Shown one piece after another: positions 1 to 11,496 of a DNA stretch of 64,000 nucleotides. Under the pieces are notes generated by a model. It searched no databases. It was not told the origin of the DNA and saw nothing but the letters and a program-made list of their open reading frames with translations. A program made the translations under genes and the position numbers. Within the stretch, counting starts at the first letter, position 1, and each line of letters opens with the position of its first letter. Source of the stretch: Rhyacophila brunnea (Eukaryota; Arthropoda; Insecta; Trichoptera; Rhyacophilidae); assembly GCA_022495005.1 (NCBI GenBank), contig JAGYXB010001580.1, forward strand, positions 682,001 through 746,000. Reading direction: 5' to 3'.

Positions 1-480
1 TGTTCGTTACGCGGTCGTACCAATGTACCCCTAGGATTCGGCGGAGACATCGATTCTCAAAGTTCAAAAGCCGAGACTCTTGAAGCTTAGTAAGATGCCA
101 TGTCTCACAGCCATACAGGAGCATAGGTAGCACGCACGCATTAAATAAACGACATTTGGTCCTCACAGAATACAGCCTTGACCTCCATGCGATTCCAAGT
201 TGGTTGAATGCAGACCTCGCCATAGCCATGCGGATTCCAAGCTCCGAAATGCTAGAAATATCACCATCGTCGGCAACCGTGGCATCCAAGTATTTGAACC
301 TGGACTCCAGCTCGGCGGGCAGACAGGAAACCCGCAGAGGAGTGTCGGCGTCGATGAATGCAGCACTGCACATGGATTTGGTCTTAGCCGCATTCAGATG
401 AAGACCAACGTTTCGAGTTCGTGGCGAGCCTGTCCACGGTTACCTCCAACCGTTCGATCGTCGAGTCAATTACTTCGAGC
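1..480 (-). mobile_element. LINE-A fragment, reverse transcriptase C-terminal side (cut by window edge)
   Basis: Decayed non-LTR retrotransposon on the minus strand. Reading backwards from about 460, the translation gives an STIERLEVTVDRLAT-like segment. After a frameshift near 400 it continues with VGLHLNAAKTKSM, the segment that follows the catalytic YADD motif of LINE reverse transcriptases. Further on come matches to the 'YL...DG...EI..RI..A...F' and 'LLYG.E.W' blocks. The same segment recurs at 15660-16365 (plus) and 26190-26585 (minus), so this is an interspersed family. The YADD itself is not present and the element runs off the left edge. The LINE clade is not assigned. Confidence 0.8.
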
Positions 481-1068
481 TTAATTACAAGTGTAAAATG
501 TAGATAAAATCCGTGTGGCAAATTTCCCGACAACTACAATTCCACAAACCAAAATGACATTAGATTATCATGCAAAAAATATAAAATACTAATAGGTATA
601 TATAAAAAATAATATACCAGTAAAACGTGACGCATTTCGGAAGTATCGTGGTGATTTGAAGAACTAAATTTCTTATAATACTCACAGAATACTCATTTAC
701 TAACATTAATGCTACAATGACTTTTCTTAAACGTGTTGTGGTTATAATTATTTAATTTATTAATTAAATAAATATATAAGTAGTTAAAATTATAATTTAA
801 TGTTTTCCTTTAATTGTGGTGAGTTTTTAACATATTTTTTCAATGCTAGCTATTAAGCTATTGGCGTTGACAGCTGTTTCAGGCTACAGACCCATCTTCA
901 AAACAATATATGGATTATACCACACAAACCTCACAGTTTTTCCTGCATCTTCCGGAGCGTTTATAACAAAAAATATCCATATTTTAGATACAAATACACG
1001 GTCCTAACCTGTACCTAGGACCTTGTGGAAGTCAAAACACTCAAAACTTATATGTATCGTATAATTTT
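481..1068. other. AT-rich DNA without recognised feature
   Basis: No open frame of note, no inverted repeat and no match to the window's repeat families was seen. Confidence 0.5.
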
Positions 1069-1338
1069 GTGATATGCATATTTCATGGCAGCCCTACTGA
1101 TCACCGCATTCAATCGTGCAAAAACTCGTATCGATCGACGCAATGGTGGATGCACCGAGCGATGTGCACCGCGCACTGCCAACCGACCCACCGAGCAAGT
1201 CTTTCTCATGCCATTGACATTGTGGCTTCGGCCTGGGTGCAAGCTGCATGCTGCATCGAGTGCATTATATTACTTGCTGCAACTATGCAACTGAGAGATG
1301 CTTCACAGTCCAGGAGGCCGATTTATACCTTACTCTAA
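1069..1338. other. GC-richer patch with overlapping open frames
   Basis: A block clearly richer in G and C than its flanks. It is open in two plus-strand frames and one minus-strand frame at once, which argues for base composition rather than coding. No protein family is recognised. It could be a host exon remnant or an undescribed repeat; neither is supported by a second copy here. Confidence 0.3.
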
Positions 1339-1411
1339 GAAAGATAGGTTATTTTATTGCAAATCATTAATCACTGCATCGTAATAAAGTTGAGATGCAA
1401 CGTTTTAATTG

Positions 1412-1566
1412 TAAAGCCGCATTCAGACCAAGCGAGTGAATGTGTGTTCTTCCCCCACTCCAGCGAAATTCTCTTAATATAAACGATTTTTATTGAGCGA
1501 GCATAAGAATTTCGCTGGAGTGGGGGAAGAACAAACATTCGTTCGCTTGATCTAAATGCGGCTTTA
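1412..1566. mobile_element. Foldback MITE with TA target sites (Tc1/mariner-like)
   Basis: Two 61-bp arms (1412-1472 and 1506-1566) are inverted copies with about five mismatches around a 33-base loop. The terminus reads AAGCCGCATTCAGACCAAGC, bordered by TA on both sides (1412-1413 and 1565-1566). Near-complete palindromy with TA flanks is typical of MITEs mobilised by Tc1/mariner-type transposases. No coding capacity. The transposase family is inferred from the TA only. Confidence 0.8.
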
Positions 1567-2233
1567 CGGAACGTTACAATGCTCACCCCTTCTTCCATGG
1601 GTCCCAGATTAGATTTTTGCTTAAAATCAAATATACGTATAACTGTTTTTTTCTTCTTGGTTTAACCCCTTGAACCAATTGTCTAAATTGGAGGCACTCG
1701 TGTATAACGTCGTATGTTTTAAATTTTGATTTTAGAATTAGGCTAGGTTGTAATATTTTCAGTTTTTCTGAAATAAATAAATGTATTAACATGTGTAAAT
1801 AATTTAAACACTACAACCAACATAAATTAATTTTAAAACAAAAGATTATCATTGAGCTTTAAATAACTCTATCGTAAAATATCTTTTCAGACGTACATGC
1901 ATAATTATATGAGAAAAAGGAATCAAAAGAATCTATACCTCTCACCTTTACTTGTAGTAATCATTTTAGTTGATACGGATTATTCTTGAATAACCTTTAT
2001 GCATTTAAAAGAATACGCATTTCATTTCCATGGTATTTCCTACTACATGTCATTTTATGTGTTTTAAGTGATAGTATACAATTCCTACAGCTAGGTATAT
2101 TTTCAAAATTAAATATTCAAACTATATTTTTGTTTATTTTATTGAAAACGGAGAGTAAAGAATGATTATTTGAATCCATCAGGCAGAAAAATAGCTATAA
2201 AATCTTCTTCTTAAATTAAAAATTATTCTATGT
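1567..2233. other. AT-rich DNA without recognised feature
   Basis: Only short shadow frames; no repeat-family match seen. Confidence 0.5.
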
Positions 2234-2537
2234 TCTCCCCAGATACAAAACAAACCTGCTATTGGTGATGCCAATTGGGAGAGCAATAACTATATTCAAC
2301 AAATCGTTTATTATATTGATATATTCATCTCATGTAAAGTGAGTTTAAATGAACGCTGTCATGACGCATGTATATAATTTTTCTACTACTTTTTAAACGA
2401 TATACTTACGAGTATAATAATATTATATATTATATTGTATAATTGTACTGTTTTACTAATTTTTCTTTATATGCTATATATTATGCCATATTGTTAATAT
2501 CTTGTCATTTATAATGAATCGATAAATAAATTGAAAA
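2234..2537 (+). mobile_element. LINE-D (Jockey-like) 3' end
   Basis: The frame from about 2239 reads PRYKTNLLLVMPIGRAITIF to a stop. It matches the C-terminal RT-tail peptide of the better copy at 57246-57548 (CRTNLPLVMPIGRAITMFN). The fragment continues through a similar 3' untranslated part to an AATAAATAAATTG end. It is strongly 5'-truncated, as usual for LINE insertions. Related 3' ends lie at 22166, 32465 (minus), 36322 and 57246. Confidence 0.75.
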
Positions 2538-2589
2538 CCCTAATCAACCGTATAATATTGTGGTTGTTTTTTTATTCATTTAATTAATA

Positions 2590-2830
2590 GCGCTCTCCTC
2601 ATCTGAATGTGGCTATATTCGCTTTAAACCTGCCCTCGATTGGTTACCGAATAGACTTGAATCCGTGATGCAACAATAATATTGCATCGCAAATTACCGC
2701 ACGCCGCGCTGCCGGGATGCGAACTTGATCTCGTTATTATTCAACAGCTAATTTAACAGCCAATAATGTTAATGTCATCGGAATCGCAATGGAATTATTC
2801 CCATATCGGATATCATACGGAATGTGTATA
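2590..2830. other. GC-richer unique patch
   Basis: Unlike its AT-rich surroundings, with segments such as GCACGCCGCGCTGCCGGGAT and CAATAATGTTAATGTCATCG. It is not open over any useful length and is not repeated in the window. A conserved non-coding element is possible, but only cross-species alignment could show it. Confidence 0.25.
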
Positions 2831-2943
2831 AAATATATGATTTGTACGAGAAGTTGCCTAGAATTTACCTACTTTAGAATATATGGTACCTACTATAAAT
2901 TATTATTATCCAAATGACTTTTACTTGGTCACGCATATTATAC

Positions 2944-3246
2944 CAGCGCATTTATTCTATACACAAGACTGCTATCGGCCACTATCGGCCCTTATCAATG
3001 GTAGATTTGTATCGAAGTATTAGCACTTTTTGTAACAATGACAATAAATTAGTTGTAATTGTTACAATAAGTGCCATGGTTTAACAACACCTCTCTTGAG
3101 TGTGCTAAATTTTAGAGTGAGATAGACAGTTTTGACTGTTTATACGGCTAACTTGTTGTAACAATTATAATACTTCGATACAAACATATGAAAAATTACC
3201 CTCGATAGCTGCCGATAGCAGTCTTATATATAGAATAGATGCCCAG
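2944..3246. mobile_element. MITE, CAGCGCATCTATTC family, copy 1
   Basis: Terminal inverted repeats begin CAGCGCATTTATTCTATACA at the left; the right end reads back as a similar GCATCTATTCTATA terminus. The arms extend about 75 bp inward, including TTTGTATCGAAGTATTA. A second copy at 42439-42748 has better-preserved ends and its internal part in the opposite orientation. No clear target duplication was found, so the superfamily is unassigned (CAG ends would fit hAT). Confidence 0.75.
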
Positions 3247-3820
3247 GCATGTCTATTATCCAACGCGTCAATCGTCCACTATGAATTGACTCGTGAAAAC
3301 GTAAAAGTGTACATTCATTTGGATTTAAAAGGGAAGGCATGACCATTCCTATTTGTATTCCCTTATCCAATTTATGTGAAAGTCATTTTTAAATTAAGCG
3401 TGAGGTAGCCCTCATAAACTTATCGTATCACTTGATTTGTTTTGAATCACTAATGACCTACCACGTGAGTGAAAGAAAGAGAAGATTTGAATCCGTACGC
3501 TTTAAACTGAAGAGATTTTTTTTCTTATTGCCGCACTGTAGGCTTTTTGCACAGTAGAAGAATAGTTAAGAGGACGTTCTACAGAATTGGCCTTGAGAAT
3601 TGAAAATATGTTTTTTTAACATGTGGTCCATAATATCTGGTCTACTAGTTAACATAAAAAGGTCGTGTCAAAGTTGTTTGTGTTAATAAATTTGCTCTGT
3701 GACTGATCCGACTCATATTTCACATTTATTTCATCAGGGCTGTCGAAGACATAAATCATAATATATATTTATAATTTTAAATTTTTATTTATAATATATA
3801 TTATTTAAGTTTTGTGCATC
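3247..3820. other. AT-rich DNA without recognised feature
   Basis: No repeat-family match, inverted repeat or coding signal seen. Confidence 0.45.
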
Positions 3821-3972
3821 TAATGCCGGGTCCACACTGGCAACAAGTTAATTTGCTGGCAACCTCGTTAGATTTTACGATAATTATTGTAAAATTTCTT
3901 AAGCAATTATGGTAAGTATCGTAAAATTTAATGAGGTTGCCAGCAACTTGTTGCCAGTGTGGAAATGGCTTA
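3821..3972. mobile_element. Foldback MITE with TA flanks
   Basis: The arms carry TCCACACTGGCAACAAGTT and GCTGGCAACCTCRTTARATT as inverted copies around a short AT-rich centre. TA dinucleotides border both ends (3821-3822 and 3971-3972). Structure and TA flanks fit a Tc1/mariner-type MITE. Non-coding; only one copy is seen in the window. Confidence 0.75.
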
Positions 3973-5340
3973 ATATCCACTGTGGTTCACGTAGTGGCAT
4001 GGACCTGGGGTTAGCTAATTCAGGAAGTCAACACCCATGATAGAATTTTTTCCAGTTTTGGTTGCATTATATTCCAAAACTCTTCTGTAAAAATCGTTTC
4101 CGAGTTTATAAATGGAAATTTCTCGGTGTACATAGTAAACAAACCTACGAATAAAAAAAGACAAAAAGGAACATACTGATTCATCGCAGTAAAATCTGGT
4201 AATCAAATTCGCCATTTTGAAAAGCGACGATTTTGCGTAAACAAATATCACGTGGTCTGTACGTGTGCGGCAAACTTCGAATGTGTTTGTAATTTTGTGC
4301 AAAGTGCGAATGTAATATTTTCAAATAATTGATATGGATTAATTATACCATCGTATTATTTTCTCGAAATCATAAACATACTATAATAGTATTTGAGTAT
4401 CAACCTATGTTCAATTTGAATTGGGTTATAATAATAATATACCCGTATATATATCAATAGTATGTTTGCTACAAAATCCACCCAAGTTATCAGTACGTAC
4501 TTGCACAGGTTTGATTAAAAACCATGATGAAATTAACATTTAAAAAATATGAATGCTTAACATTATTTTGACAGCCCTGTTTTCTGATCGGCTTCATCTC
4601 GCAGGTGTTCATAAAATAATAATAATTCTCCGCGCGGCAGAAATTATCAGTAATAATAATAATATTTCTTGAAATAAAATCTCCGATGATTAGTGATTTT
4701 TGCGAAAAGATCGATTTAAATTGACGTAGTTACGACGCCGAGGTCCTTTTTATACTGAATTATATTTGAACGGCGGGCTCTTCAGCGGGCCCTTAATAAG
4801 TTATACAATTATACGTGTGTCATTGTTTTTAATACAATTATTTCAGAATACCGATAGTGATATTAATTATAATGAGTTATAACCAGTAGCCAGAACAAAC
4901 TTTTTAGGTTTTGTGGAAGCAACTATCCATATAAATAATATTTTTTTAAGTTGAAGAATGACAATGGAAGAGTGTGGTAGATCACTGCTAGTTTTGGTAC
5001 TAGATAGTAGATCACAGCTTACTTGAAGTTGGACATGTCGGTATTATACTATAGTTTAATACTAGTGATGCTGCATCTAGCGTAGCATCATGACGCAAAC
5101 TCGGTGGCAAATCTTATCATGCGTTTGGTTACAAATATAACGGTAACAATACAAAAATATGACCCATGACAATATTGCCATAAGGTTTGACAGTTTTGAC
5201 ACTACGCAAGATATAGCCGTAGGGGTGCTACGCGAGAGGAAACAATGCAATATGCTTGGTGTAAGTACAGTCAACATTAGAAACCGTAACAATATTTACA
5301 ATGGCCAATTAACAGATGTTTGTTTTTATGAATGGATGTT
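3973..5340. other. AT-rich DNA; GC-richer patch at about 4590-4810
   Basis: A 95-codon minus-strand open frame (4015-4302) matches nothing recognised and ends inside repeat flanks. Around 4590-4810 base composition rises (TTCTCCGCGCGGCAGAAATT, GAACGGCGGGCTCTTCAGCG) without a usable reading frame; it may be a conserved non-coding patch. Otherwise nothing seen. Confidence 0.35.
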
Positions 5341-5460
5341 AGTCACTTACTCAACCTATTAGGTCCATACTCTGAGTCCAAATACATATTGACAAATTCT
5401 TTTTGCCAGACCCGGGATTCAAACCCGAGATCCACGACATTACAGACCACCGCGTTAAAT
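5341..5460 (-). mobile_element. SINE fragment, tRNA-headed family (diverged)
   Basis: On the minus strand a tRNA-like head with a CGGGTTTGAATCCCGGG B-box region is followed by tail words shared with the full SINEs (TATGGACCTAATAGGTTGAG equivalent). It is more diverged than the 9.1, 11.2 and 28.5 kb copies and lacks the 3' GTGGAGGCCCATATGATC part, so it is a partial or older subfamily copy. Confidence 0.7.
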
Positions 5461-7976
5461 ATTGGCTTCTAATTATTCGGTAAGTATAAATATTCAAAAA
5501 TAGGAAGTATCTTAATAAAAGTATTTTATTAATCTTTGGGAATAATTTAAAATCAGCAGGAAGTATAAAATGCTCAATGGTAAGTATTCAAATAATATAT
5601 GAGAAAGTATTTAAACAAGCACAGGGAATTATTAAAATCTTTAATGACAAGTATACATATTTTTGTGTCAGAATAGATTAAAATTTTGGCAGTAATAATT
5701 TAATTGGCCGCTTTTTTAAATTTTCTAGGATAGTATTCTTCTCTGTCATTCCAACCAGGGTTATAACATAGACTAATATTCGAGTTAGTTGTATCATAGA
5801 CTAATACCATAATCGTCTATGGTTATGCTGTACCTTGACAGATGACAGTTGACTTCTCAGCACTAGAAATCCAGAATAGTATTTTTTCTTTCTATTATAA
5901 TGAATGTATCTAAAAAATGGCTTCACAATTCAATGTGGATCTTCTGAGCAGGTTCCTTAAGAAATTCGTTATAGCCATCAGCTGTAACTGTTGGTTCTAT
6001 GCTCTGGGTACAACAGAATTAGTTTGTAATCAATTATTAATGTTTATTAGAAACTGTTTTCAGTAGGTATCTACACTGGGCTAATGACCATTGAAAATAC
6101 ATGCTCCTTTATAGAATTATGTTGTATGCCTAGTGTGTATTATAATATATTTTTAACATTTAAAAAAAATAAGAAGACAGGTAGGTAGGTAAACCAGATG
6201 TGTCTATTATAGGTTTATTTTTTACATAAAAATGAAGGATAAGGCAGCCAAGTTGTTTACAAAAAAAAATACATGGCAACTTGAAGGGTCGCTTGGTTTG
6301 TCATGTCAACGGTGAACGGTGTGACCAGGTTATTGTAAATTTTATAAAAATATATCAATATTTTCCCCACAGCAAAAAATGCCTAGCCATTGTTGATCAA
6401 TGAACATTCCTTTTATTTTATAAATAAAATTATTTAGTATAATTTATCGATATGCATAATTTTGATATATGGAATAAGTAATAGGTATATTTCAATTGTC
6501 TCGACATTAAAAGGTTCGTTATCTAAAAGATTTATACTAATATAGATTGTTTTATAATCGACATGCAAACCAGAAAGTAGGTAGCTATTTTATTTGAATT
6601 AATACTAATATCACATAAACTCATTCGATTATCGATTTATTAGTTCGATCAATCATATTAGGTATTTTAATTCCATTCAAAATGTATGAAAAATTTGGTT
6701 GAATTAATAATATTTCACAATATAACATTTTTAATCAAATTTAACCTTAAAATGAGGTATTATTTTTCATTATTACTTTCTTTAAAAATATTTAAGTAAG
6801 TATATTAGATATAGGTTGAAATAGTCCATTAACTATCACTTAACTTTAAGCTACTTAGTTATTTTGCACGTAATTTCAATTGAAGACAAATTATTCATAA
6901 TCGTTTCAATAGAATTAATTTATGAAACAGGTTATTTCAATTAGATAATAATAGTTTAATAGTTATATTTTTAATTTCCATAATATTTATAAACCGTCAA
7001 ATACCACTAAATTATTATAATTTGGGTTTAAAGTTACGGAATTGAGGTTATCTTCTGTCATCTGTGTGATGTGCTCATATAATTATCGCTCTTTTGGTGC
7101 ACCTTCGATTACTTCTTAGTTGGCGTTCTTTTAATAATCACAATAATGGTTATTTGTACCGAATATTCATAAATTTGGTGTGCGAGCATAGACAAATATC
7201 CCTTACGTGCGAGATGGTAACCCTAAATTGCTATGCGTCCCATATAAAATTGTTTACTTGTCAAATTATGATAATAATAATGGATATATGTTTTAACTAC
7301 TGACACGCGTAATTTAAATAATGATTATTTAGTTTTACAACCGATTTTTTAATATTATTACTTCCTCAAACATTATTTTACCCTCCACACTAAAACTGGC
7401 GTCCTTATTCTGACACTTCGAAATAAATACTTACCAATGATTAAAAATTCTGACACTTGGGATTTAAAAACTTTTCAAAATTGTCTATTAATACTTCCTT
7501 CAAAAATACACGCCTTAAATATTGATCATCGTGAGCGTAAACATTAAATTACTTGAATCTGCTTTTATTGATAGGTAGTTGTTTGTTGTGAATCTAAATT
7601 TTCTTAAGTAAATAAAATCACTATTGTAATAATATGGAAGAATAAACCTTTACACTAACACAGGGGCTGGGCAAAGGCTTTTGCTGTTGACCTGGAAGGG
7701 AACAAAAAAAACCTAGAATCAATCTGATCACTGAGGTCATAGTTAATAATAAAAATTATTCAAAGTCTACTGCGAAGATCTACTGTATTCTTCAGTAATA
7801 AATAAACTTACGATAATTGTAGCGTGCGCACTGAGGCTGATTTGATAAACAATAAATTGTATGGATGAATCAACATTGCCATACACGGAGAGATCTTATT
7901 TAGACGATACATTTTTTTTTAATTTTCAAGAGATTCATCATTTACTTATATTGATTTTCTGAGAGCACCATAAATC
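5461..7976. other. AT-rich DNA without recognised gene
   Basis: Contains loosely spaced AAGTAT words near 5470-5640 and a GTAGGTAGGTAGG run near 6180. A CAGGGGCTGGGCAAAGG word at about 7662 resembles a hAT terminus but has no partner end. No coding exon recognised. Confidence 0.4.
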
Positions 7977-8200
7977 AGTAGCGAAGATTCAATACTAAGC
8001 TATTATTGAAAGCCTACCTTCTTAAGAAAAATATGTTTTAAATTCCATCAAGTACCTAGGGTCGATAGTATTAATATTAAAAATATGTTTTAATTGCCTA
8101 TTGATGACTATTGATGTCTACAACATCTGTTGGTAGGTATTTATTATAAATTGACTATCATCTGGCCGAATCAGACGTATATATAACTAATACAATGAAA
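7977..8200 (+). mobile_element. hAT element fragment, 5' end only
   Basis: Starts CAGTAGCGAAGATTC, followed by TAAGCTATTATTGAAAGCCT and ACCTTC. This matches the left end of the longer hAT element at 58309 (CAGTGGTGAAGG...AAAGCCTACCTTC). Internal similarity fades by about 8200 and no right terminus was found, so this is a truncated relic. Confidence 0.55.
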
Positions 8201-8350
8201 GGAAGACTGCGAGGAATTTGGATGCAATTCACACATACACAAAATAAATACGAATACACACATTTTCAAAAACACACAAAATATTAGATCAGTATCATAC
8301 TATCGCGTGCCGTGAGGCTGTAAATATTATAACCTAACGTCTCTCTTCTT

Positions 8351-8450
8351 GGTCGTACAATCATGGCTGAGGATCGTGACCACATTTGAATTTCGTCATC
8401 CTTTGAGTGACCAAGACTTTTCATCCTTCTCGATCTTCCAGAAATATTGG
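8351..8450 (-). mobile_element. LINE-B fragment
   Basis: About 100 bases match, in inverse orientation, the LINE relic at 35285-35700 (shared words CTGAGGATCGTGA, TTTGAGTGACCAAGACTTT, TCTCGATCTTCC). No frame is intact. Confidence 0.6.
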
Positions 8451-9070
8451 ACCGTGTGTGTGAAAATAATAATGTATAAAACCATATGTTAATATTTTAC
8501 GATTCTTGTAAGTACGGCTTTAATTTTGTGGAATTTGATCTTTTTAGTAGTGTAATTTCTGTATATACAAGTTTACACGCGCTAGATTCTATACCGATGG
8601 TCTCTTGGTTAAAAAGCTCAACAGTTGTGAGAGTAAAGTTTCCTAGCTTGAATTCGAATCGTATACATAATATATTGTTATATCTATTTTAGTACACATT
8701 GTTTTTTACTGAAATATCTATTATATAAAAGTAAAATATAATATAATATTATGTTTTGTTCAGTAAAATACGAAATCAAATTCAAATTCTGCAAATATAA
8801 CTGTCTTAAGACTTTTTCTGTTACCTATCACAGCCTACCTATCTTCAACGGACTATTCAATAAATATTTTTAATAAATTAATACTGAATGCGTTGTAGAC
8901 CCTACAACCTTTGTTACATTTTGTCAAAACAGATACAATAAGGAATTAATCAATTATTATTATTATCAATGGCTGGATTTAATTGAATTGGTTTTAACAA
9001 TATTCATTTCATCATTAAAAAGTTTTACAATTATTACTTTGAATAAACATGAAAAGGACGTCTAATAATA
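8451..9070. other. AT-rich DNA without recognised feature
   Basis: A 68-codon open frame (8486-8692) has no recognised similarity. Nothing else seen. Confidence 0.45.
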
Positions 9071-9300
9071 CTACGCCCTCGGTGGCCGCGTGGCTTAAGC
9101 GCTGGACTATCATGCCGTGGGTCCCAGGTTCGAATCCTGGGTCTGGCAAGTACACATATTGTTTTTCAATTTGTGTGTGAGTCAGGGTATGGACCTAATA
9201 GGTTGAGCAAGTGGCTGACATCCATTTCTCGTAAAAACAAAATCTGTGGAGGCCCATATGATCATATTAGGATCGGACATGGTCAAAAAATAAAAAAATA
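9071..9300 (+). mobile_element. Full-length tRNA-derived SINE
   Basis: The head is tRNA-like, with an A-box-like TGGCCGCGTGGCTTAAGCG and a B-box GGTTCGAATCC at 9128-9138. The body contains TATGGACCTAATAGGTTGAG. The 3' part reads GTGGAGGCCCATATGATCAT and ends GGATCGGACATGGTC plus an A-rich tail at 9287-9300. Further copies or pieces lie at 11203 (minus), 28535, 30511 (minus), 48415 and 52321. Internal boxes would drive RNA polymerase III; mobilisation would need a LINE partner. The head does not fold into a complete cloverleaf, so it is not a functional tRNA gene. Confidence 0.9.
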
Positions 9301-9770
9301 TTGTGTTTTTGTCATCCAAGCATTTTATATCTAAGTACCAACGTACAGCTAACGACATAATTATTACAATTATATTATCGAATGCCGATGATTCACTTCA
9401 ATGGTCTATCTATATACAGTATTCATATCTTAACTTCTACTACGTACTAAAAGTTTATATTTGACTCATTATTAGTAATTATAAACAATATAGGTACTAT
9501 ATTCCAATTTGTAAACAAGCAGGTGATGAATACATGTTATTTCTCGTGTAACGTCAGAATTAATAAATGAATACATATGAATATGGAACATAATATCTGT
9601 AACATATAAATGTAGTTATTATACTTATCATAGAATTAATGTAACCTCATTCTTCAGTCACGATATCATCATAATAATGACCCATTGTCGATTCGCTATC
9701 CGACGAAAGCTTCGAATGCTTTCTTTCCTACAACTAACTCCTGTTACAACAATTTGATATAATTGTCTTG
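9301..9770. other. AT-rich DNA without recognised feature
   Basis: No repeat or coding feature recognised. The sequence just left of 9771 includes the left target copy TTGTCTTG of the following MITE. Confidence 0.45.
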
Positions 9771-10292
9771 CAGTGTCGAAGAGTTGAGCTAGCCTGTTAA
9801 GATCCATCATAAATTGTGCACACTTAACTTTGTCAGTCAAACGTGTATCTTTTCATTGAACTAATACTACAATTTTTACATGGCATTTGTTAGTTTTTAA
9901 AATCCAATTATGCCCTGCCTAATCCAAGCCATAGTAGATAATAATCACAAATATTTTATAGATAGAAAAATATTTTTTATCGATTATGATTTGGTTAGGC
10001 AGGGCTTTAAATTTTAAAAAAAGTATCCGACACCATCTGTAATATGTATTCTTAATTCAACGAAAACAAATAAGTATGACTGAAAGGTGTGCACTATTTT
10101 TATCGGATCGTCCATTGCATACCAAAACTATTGTTTTCTTAGGCAAGGTTTAATTGAATTTTAAAAACTAACAAAAATGCCGTATAAACATTTTAGTCTT
10201 AGTTTAATGTAAACAGATACGTTTGACTGACAAAGTTTAGTGTGTACTATTTATATCCGATCTCAATAGCCTACCTCAACGCTTCGCCACTA
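9771..10292. mobile_element. hAT MITE, CAGTGGCGAAGG family, perfect TSD
   Basis: The left end is CAGTGTCGAAGAGTTGAGCT; the right end reads back as a matching terminus ending CGCCACTA. The 8 bases outside each end are identical: TTGTCTTG at 9763-9770 and 10293-10300, the hAT hallmark. Inside are inverted GCCCTGCCTAA / TTAGGCAGGGC blocks and repeated 'GACTGACAAAG' and 'CCATCTGTAAT' words, giving a largely palindromic element. Related copies lie at 40096-40615 and 44780-45259, with a longer transposase-bearing relative at 58309. Non-coding. Confidence 0.9.
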
Positions 10293-11202
10293 TTGTCTTG
10301 TTTTGCTTTTGCTTAAAAATTCATACGCCACGTGTAAAAAATCAATCGGAAATAATGCATAGAACTGCTTTTACGTGTATCATAAATTATATTATAATAT
10401 ATTTTATCATTCCAATATCCTAATTAAAAATAATAAAACGTTGGGTTTAGCATCTTATCCAGGTACGACTGTATTTAATTTTATTAAATCTAATTATCTC
10501 TTAAATCTAACAGGAATACTTAAAATTAACGTGTTTTGAAAAGGTCTCTTCATGAGAAGATAATATTTTCAACATACGTTATTTTTACACGAATACCATA
10601 GATATTATAATTATTGTTTTGTCAACCTAGATAATTTTCCGTACATGTATAGTAGGTGCAAGAGTTAATAGCTTTATCGCATGCTGTTTCGTAACATCTA
10701 TATTAAAAAAACAAAATGTGTTAAAAATCTATTACAGAACACACTAATTTTTCCACTAGGACACATTTTTCTTATAACTGTTAACCCATTTTATTATACA
10801 GTAAACGTAATTAGCAATGACCCTCGTTATAACAGTAGCCAACATAAAAATAAACAAAAAAAATGAACTTGGAAGACATTGTTTTCCATTTCCGTTCAGT
10901 TTTTCCGATTACACTTTTCTCGTTCAAGATGACTTTTTTTACATCATCAACGACATGCAACAGAATATAAAGAAGCATACAACAGTAAGTTGTTTACTGT
11001 GTTGCAGTTTTATTTCAGTTTTTTTCCCCATTTACTTCACAATTACTTTGAACAAAACAATCTGATTTCAAAGCACCGATTTAATTTACACGCAAGCTTG
11101 TCAAATGTCAATGGAAATTTTCTATATACATTTTTTTAAATAAATTATAATATCTTCTTCTTAGAATTCCTAAAAATTTAAATTTCTGATTCTTCATTAT
11201 CT
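10293..11202. other. AT-rich DNA without recognised gene
   Basis: Two short overlapping open frames (10681-10866, 10817-11065) have no recognised similarity. No repeat match seen. Confidence 0.45.
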
Positions 11203-11455
11203 TTTCTTTTTTTTTCTTTCGACCATGTCCGATCCTAATATGATCATATGGGCCTCCACAGAGTAGAGGTTTGTATTTGACAGATTTTGTTTTTTACGAG
11301 AAACGGATATCAGCCACTTGCTCAACCTATTAGGTCCATACCCTGACACACACAAATTGAAAAACAATATGTGTACTTGCCAGACCCAGGATTCGATCCT
11401 GGGACCCACGGCATTATAGTCCAACGCTTAAGCCGCGCGGCCACCGTGGGCGTTT
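11203..11455 (-). mobile_element. Full-length tRNA-derived SINE
   Basis: Same family as 9071-9300, on the minus strand. The T-rich tract at 11203-11220 is the A-tail. The sequence then passes through GACCATGTCCGATCCTAAT and ACTTGCTCAACCTATTAGGT to the tRNA-like head with B-box GGATCGAATCCTGG near 11390. ATCTTTTC occurs at both borders and may be the target duplication, but the tail makes it ambiguous. About 96 bp of A/B-box head and the whole tail are retained. Confidence 0.9.
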
Positions 11456-11496
11456 CTCGATCTTTTCACTCGCATATAACTTCTACATCTCTACAT

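Noticed and set aside
163..393. Open frames at the left edge as genes on either strand
   Set aside because: They are shadows of the frameshifted LINE-A fragment, whose real frame is identified by the VGLHLNAAKTKSM text.
4015..4302. 95-codon minus-strand open frame as a gene
   Set aside because: No recognised domain, no splice context and length compatible with chance.
9658..9840. Minus-strand frame resembling a hAT dimerisation tail (VSCRKESIRSFRRIAN)
   Set aside because: Its first third is the end of the hAT MITE at 9771 and the rest lies in flanking DNA. The resemblance to the hAT C-terminal SCERSFS..RRIK block is weak and isolated.
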